In this document: positions 15,630 through 18,194 of the stretch, piece after piece
How positions within the stretch are numbered: position 1 is the stretch's first letter
How the letters are laid out: the number at the start of each line of letters is the position of its first letter
Assembly (NCBI RefSeq): GCF_001050015.1
Contig: NZ_CVTB01000306.1
Span: 1 to 18,194, forward strand
Length of the DNA stretch: 18,194 nt
From: Mycolicibacterium malmesburyense
Lineage (GTDB): Bacteria; Actinomycetota; Actinomycetes; Mycobacteriales; Mycobacteriaceae
Direction of reading: 5' to 3'
The notes under the pieces: generated by a model
The model's input: only the letters and a program-made list of their open reading frames with translations
What the model was told of the DNA's origin: nothing
The model's database searches: none
Position numbers and translations under genes: made by a program

Positions 15630-16136
15630 TCAGGATTTCGAGCCGCGCGCTTCGGCGAGGGTGGCGAGATTCTTCAGCGAGTTGTCGAGGTGCTGCGGTT
15701 CGAACGGCGGGAACTCGATGTCGCGCATGTGCGGCGCGACGTTCGACCAGTCGTAGGTCAGCGTGACGGCGGTCTGCCCCGGCGCGGACGCTTCGAGGTC
15801 GTATCGCCAGATCCATCCGCCCCATTGGAGTTCCGTGCCGTTCATCAGGTAACCCCGCTGCTCGGGCCCCTGACCCGGCTGCCACGCGATGGAGCGCGGC
15901 GGGTCGAGCACCTCGACCCGGTTGGCCATCTCGTAGTACTTCTCGGGATGGTTGTCGTGGTACATGCCCATCAGGAAGACCTGGCCGATCTCGGTCAGGG
16001 TCTTTCCGTCGAGCGGTTCACGCACCCACCCGGTGCCGTCGATCGCCTGGTGCGTCGACGGGTCGGCGAGCACCTCGAACACGGCCTCGATCGGGGCGTT
16101 GACGGTTGCGGTGGCATGTATGCGTTTTTCGGTCAT
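15630..16136 (-). CDS. SRPBCC (START/polyketide-cyclase-like) family protein
   Basis: A 168-residue SRPBCC-fold protein. The N-terminal strand-helix IHATATVNAPIEAVFEVLADPSTHQAIDG is the family hallmark (the VNAPIEAVFEVLADP stretch). Later strands VLDPPRSIAWQPG and TAVTLTYDWSNV lead to a long C-terminal helix (HLDNSLKNLATLAEA) that closes the hydrophobic pocket. Such proteins bind or transport hydrophobic ligands or act as cyclases/aromatases; no catalytic role is evident. It is the last gene of a minus-strand group, 36 bp after the small membrane protein. The ATG at 16136 is the natural start; a GGAGG stands 14 bases before it, farther than ideal. The 3' end faces the helicase gene across the 65-bp inverted repeat. 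Confidence 0.88.
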   Translation of the reverse strand: MTEKRIHATATVNAPIEAVFEVLADPSTHQAIDGTGWVREPLDGKTLTEIGQVFLMGMYHDNHPEKYYEMANRVEVLDPPRSIAWQPGQGPEQRGYLMNGTELQWGGWIWRYDLEASAPGQTAVTLTYDWSNVAPHMRDIEFPPFEPQHLDNSLKNLATLAEARGSKS

Positions 16137-16172
16137 ATCGATACAGACCGCCTCCGCCGCGAGAAGTCATCG

Positions 16173-16439
16173 CTAGAACAAACCGCAGCCCGCCACCCCG
16201 CACACCATCGAGCTGATCAGCAGGACCGGCCACAACCCGACGGTCACGACCAAGGCCGCGATGTTGGCGAAGATCGTGAAGTCGCCCGACAGCGCCGCCT
16301 CCAACTGGCCGATCAACTCGATGTGGAACGCCGCGTACGCGACCCCGATCACGGTGTAGACCAACGTGATCCACAGCACCAGTTCCAGATAGGTGTTGAT
16401 TCCCCGCTGCAGCAACAGGTGCTGCAACCGCTCCCACAT
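16173..16439 (-). CDS. Small two-span membrane protein, function unknown
   Basis: An 88-residue protein I do not recognise beyond its shape. A charged amphipathic start (MWERLQHLLLQRGINTYLE) is followed by one membrane span at about 19-38 (ELVLWITLVYTVIGVAYAAF). A short acidic loop follows (ELIGQLEAALSGDF), then a second long hydrophobic stretch at about 55-88, ending at the C-terminus in CGVAGCGLF. The two late cysteines (C80, C85) are notable. The ATG at 16439 is preferred over the longer frame to 16529, which would run inside the HAD gene. An AGGGGA ribosome-binding site overlaps the HAD stop codon, and the gap is 8 bp, so the two are co-transcribed and likely co-translated. Confidence 0.75.
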   Translation of the reverse strand: MWERLQHLLLQRGINTYLELVLWITLVYTVIGVAYAAFHIELIGQLEAALSGDFTIFANIAALVVTVGLWPVLLISSMVCGVAGCGLF

Positions 16440-16447
16440 CGGTTCCC

Positions 16448-17263
16448 CTACAGTCCGAGAAGCTGCGGCAGGTCGGCCACAGAGTCGATCACATGGTTCG
16501 GCTGCATCGCGAATTCGTCTGCCGCCCAACGATCCAACGTATCCTGGCGGAACTTGCCGGTGCGGACCAACACGCCGGTCATACCGACCACTTGCGCCGC
16601 GAGCACGTCGTTGTTGAGGTCGTCGCCGACCATGTACATCTCGTCGGGTTCGACGCCCAGGCGGCTCGCCGCGGCCAGGAAGCCCTCGGGGGCGGGCTTG
16701 CCGACCGCCGTGGCCTTACGCCCGGACGTCTCCTCCATACCGATCAGGTACATGCCGGTGTCCACGCGCAACCCGTCGGTCGTCGTCCATGCGGTGCTGC
16801 GGTGCATCGCGACCACCGGCACCCCCTGGGCCATCCAGTCGTAGACCCACGACAGCGTCAGGTGGCTGTACTCGGGGCCCGCACCGCCGAGCAGGACGAC
16901 GTCGGGGGCCTCCGGTGCGCGCGGACCGGTGAAGTCGTGGGAGTAGACGATGTCGATACCCGGCATGTCCTCGGCGATCTGACCGTTGTTGACGAGGAAG
17001 CAGCGAGCGTCGGGATACCGGTCGCGGACGTACTGCGCGGTCAACACCGCGGCGGTGATGACCTCGTCGGGCCGGACACCCATACCCGCCTCGGTCAGCA
17101 GTTCGGCGATCTGCACGCGGGTCCTGGTCGTCGTATTGGTCAGGTACGCGCAGGCAATCTGGTTGTCGGTCAACGCCCGGACGGTCTGCGCCGCACCCTC
17201 GATCGGCTGCCACGACGTCACCAGCACGCCATCGATGTCGAACAGCACCCCACCGATAGCCAT
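16448..17263 (-). CDS. HAD-IIA family phosphatase (NagD-like)
   Basis: A 271-residue haloacid-dehalogenase hydrolase with all four motifs. Motif I is FDIDGVL with nucleophile D9 and acid D11. Motif II is LTNTTTRT (41-48), motif III is the lysine of GKPAPEG (K189), and motif IV is GDDLNND (213-219). The cap between motifs II and III is the IIA type, as in NagD and phosphoglycolate phosphatase relatives. It would remove phosphate from a small sugar phosphate, nucleotide or similar in the cytosol; the substrate is unknown. The start is an ATG with a TACTGT -10 box seven bases upstream (leaderless). It heads the operon with the small membrane protein and the SRPBCC protein. Confidence 0.92.
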   Translation of the reverse strand: MAIGGVLFDIDGVLVTSWQPIEGAAQTVRALTDNQIACAYLTNTTTRTRVQIAELLTEAGMGVRPDEVITAAVLTAQYVRDRYPDARCFLVNNGQIAEDMPGIDIVYSHDFTGPRAPEAPDVVLLGGAGPEYSHLTLSWVYDWMAQGVPVVAMHRSTAWTTTDGLRVDTGMYLIGMEETSGRKATAVGKPAPEGFLAAASRLGVEPDEMYMVGDDLNNDVLAAQVVGMTGVLVRTGKFRQDTLDRWAADEFAMQPNHVIDSVADLPQLLGL

Positions 17264-17270
17264 GGCCCCG

Positions 17271-17276
17271 ACAGTA
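17271..17276 (-). promoter_or_regulatory. Leaderless -10 box of the HAD operon
   Basis: On the minus strand TACTGT is followed by CGGGGCC and the ATG at 17263. The 19 bases from this box through the second codon match the DinB-like gene's promoter and start at 17 positions. Confidence 0.5.
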
Positions 17277-17417
17277 AACGGCCCATGCGTCAGCGCAAAT
17301 CGTGGAGGTCCGGTGAATTCGAGTAGTCGCCTACGCTAGTGCGCCTCCACCGGGCGCCGAAAACTGTCATCACCAGGGTCGATACCGGCCATGAATCTCG
17401 AGGTGAGGGGTGGGGCG

Positions 17418-18194
17418 ATGCCAATCACAGGCGAACGAGCGGTGGTTCTCGGCGCGAGCATGGCGGGACTGCTCGCCGCCAGGGTGCTCGCAGACAGCTA
17501 CGAGACGGTGACCGTGGTGGAGCGTGATGCGCTGCCCACCGGACCGACGCCGAGGCGTGGCGTACCGCAGGGCAAGCTGATCCACGCCCTGCTCGCGCGC
17601 GGGGCAAAGGTGCTCGACGAACTGATGCCGGGCATTCTCGACGAACTCGTCGCGGACGGTGCCATCAGGTGGGACGGCGATTACGCCAAGCTCTGCTTCT
17701 CAGTCGGCGGCCACCGCCTCGTGCAGTCCGGCCGCTGCCCGTCGGACGCGATGCCCTTCTACTTCCAGAGCCGGCCGTTCCTGGAATGGCATGTGCTGCG
17801 GCGCATGCGCGACGTTCCCAACATCACGATCCTCGAAGGCCACGACGTGGTGTCCCTGTCGGCGACGCCCGACCGCCGTCGGGTGACAGGCGTCGACGTG
17901 GTCGACCGCGACAGCCGCGAGGTGAGAATGCTGAGCGGCGACCTCGTCGTCGACGCGACCGGACGGGGTTCCCGGACACCGCTTTTCCTCGAACAGCTGG
18001 GCTACGATCGCCCGCCGGTGGACGAGGTGGTCGTGCAGTTGGCGTACGCCTGTCAGCCGGTGCGCATCAGGCCCGGTGCGATCGCGGAGAACTTCATCGC
18101 GGTCATGCCCGAGCACGGAAGGCCTCGGGCGTTCGCCACCGTGAGCTACGAGAACGACACGGCGGTGTTCGCGGTCGGGGCCATGGCGGGTCAC
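17418..18194 (+). CDS. FAD-dependent monooxygenase-like protein (C-terminus beyond window)
   Basis: The first 259 residues of a flavin-dependent oxidoreductase, open to the window edge. The dinucleotide-binding start AVVLGASMAGLLAARVL (8-24, G-x-S-x-x-G form) and the ribose-binding ER (35-36) are clear. RGVPQGKLIHALLARG with His56 and SRPFLEWHVLRRM follow the pattern of PHBH-fold hydroxylases. DLVVDATGRGS (175-185) is the second FAD motif. It probably hydroxylates or epoxidises a hydrophobic compound using NAD(P)H and O2; the substrate is unknown. The ATG at 17418 has AGGGG seven bases upstream. In-frame GTG 17403 and ATG 17391 are alternatives. The 154 bp between it and the HAD start hold the HAD -10 box and no convincing promoter for this gene. 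Confidence 0.88.
   Translation, partial: MPITGERAVVLGASMAGLLAARVLADSYETVTVVERDALPTGPTPRRGVPQGKLIHALLARGAKVLDELMPGILDELVADGAIRWDGDYAKLCFSVGGHRLVQSGRCPSDAMPFYFQSRPFLEWHVLRRMRDVPNITILEGHDVVSLSATPDRRRVTGVDVVDRDSREVRMLSGDLVVDATGRGSRTPLFLEQLGYDRPPVDEVVVQLAYACQPVRIRPGAIAENFIAVMPEHGRPRAFATVSYENDTAVFAVGAMAGH

Overview
The window looks like chromosomal DNA of a mycobacterium, most likely a rapidly growing Mycolicibacterium-type species. The reasons are the very high G+C content with strong third-position GC bias, a stand-alone GroEL2/Hsp65 whose tail ends in GGMGGMDF, two CIRCE operators upstream of it, and the number of genes with a TANNNT -10 box placed 5-7 nt before an ATG/GTG start (leaderless transcripts, common in mycobacteria). 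The species call is inference. I see no tRNA, rRNA, CRISPR array, transposase, integrase or phage gene.

Layout. 1-2818 (minus strand): a tightly packed run of VOC protein, DinB/mycothiol-transferase-like protein, PAP2 membrane phosphatase, TetR regulator and aldehyde dehydrogenase (cut by the left edge). Internal -10 boxes precede the DinB and dehydrogenase genes, and a perfect 14-bp palindrome lies between the TetR and dehydrogenase genes. 2841-5119 (plus): an N-acyl-D-amino-acid-deacylase-type amidohydrolase translationally coupled to a carboxymuconolactone-decarboxylase-like protein. Its promoter is back-to-back with that of the VOC gene, and the two -10 boxes share a TA step. 5108-6349: an SDR (minus) divergent from a small flavin/PPOx-like split-barrel protein (plus).

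6350-8332: groEL2 (minus) with a rho-independent terminator, a long leader and two promoter-CIRCE units about 35 bp apart. 8333-11094: an AMP-ligase frame that has lost its whole catalytic centre, a TetR regulator, two matched 18-bp operator-like palindromes, a divergent SDR and a cupin. 11079-15541: a UvrA2-like ABC ATPase without the UvrB-binding region, divergent from an SF2 helicase. 15549-15613: a 65-bp inverted-repeat element between convergent genes. 15630-17263 (minus): an operon of a HAD-IIA phosphatase, an 88-residue two-span membrane protein and an SRPBCC protein. 17418-end (plus): the N-terminal part of an FAD monooxygenase-like enzyme.

Functionally this is mostly core or soft-accessory mycobacterial chromosome: oxidoreductases with their TetR regulators, a stress chaperonin, and a possible DNA-repair pair. 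I found no convincing new multi-gene defence or biosynthetic system. The items most worth following are the overlapping bidirectional leaderless promoter, the in-frame core-deleted AMP ligase, the paired operators, and the two palindromic intergenic elements. No intergenic gap reaches 300 bp; the largest are 8104-8332 and 13623-13843, both described.
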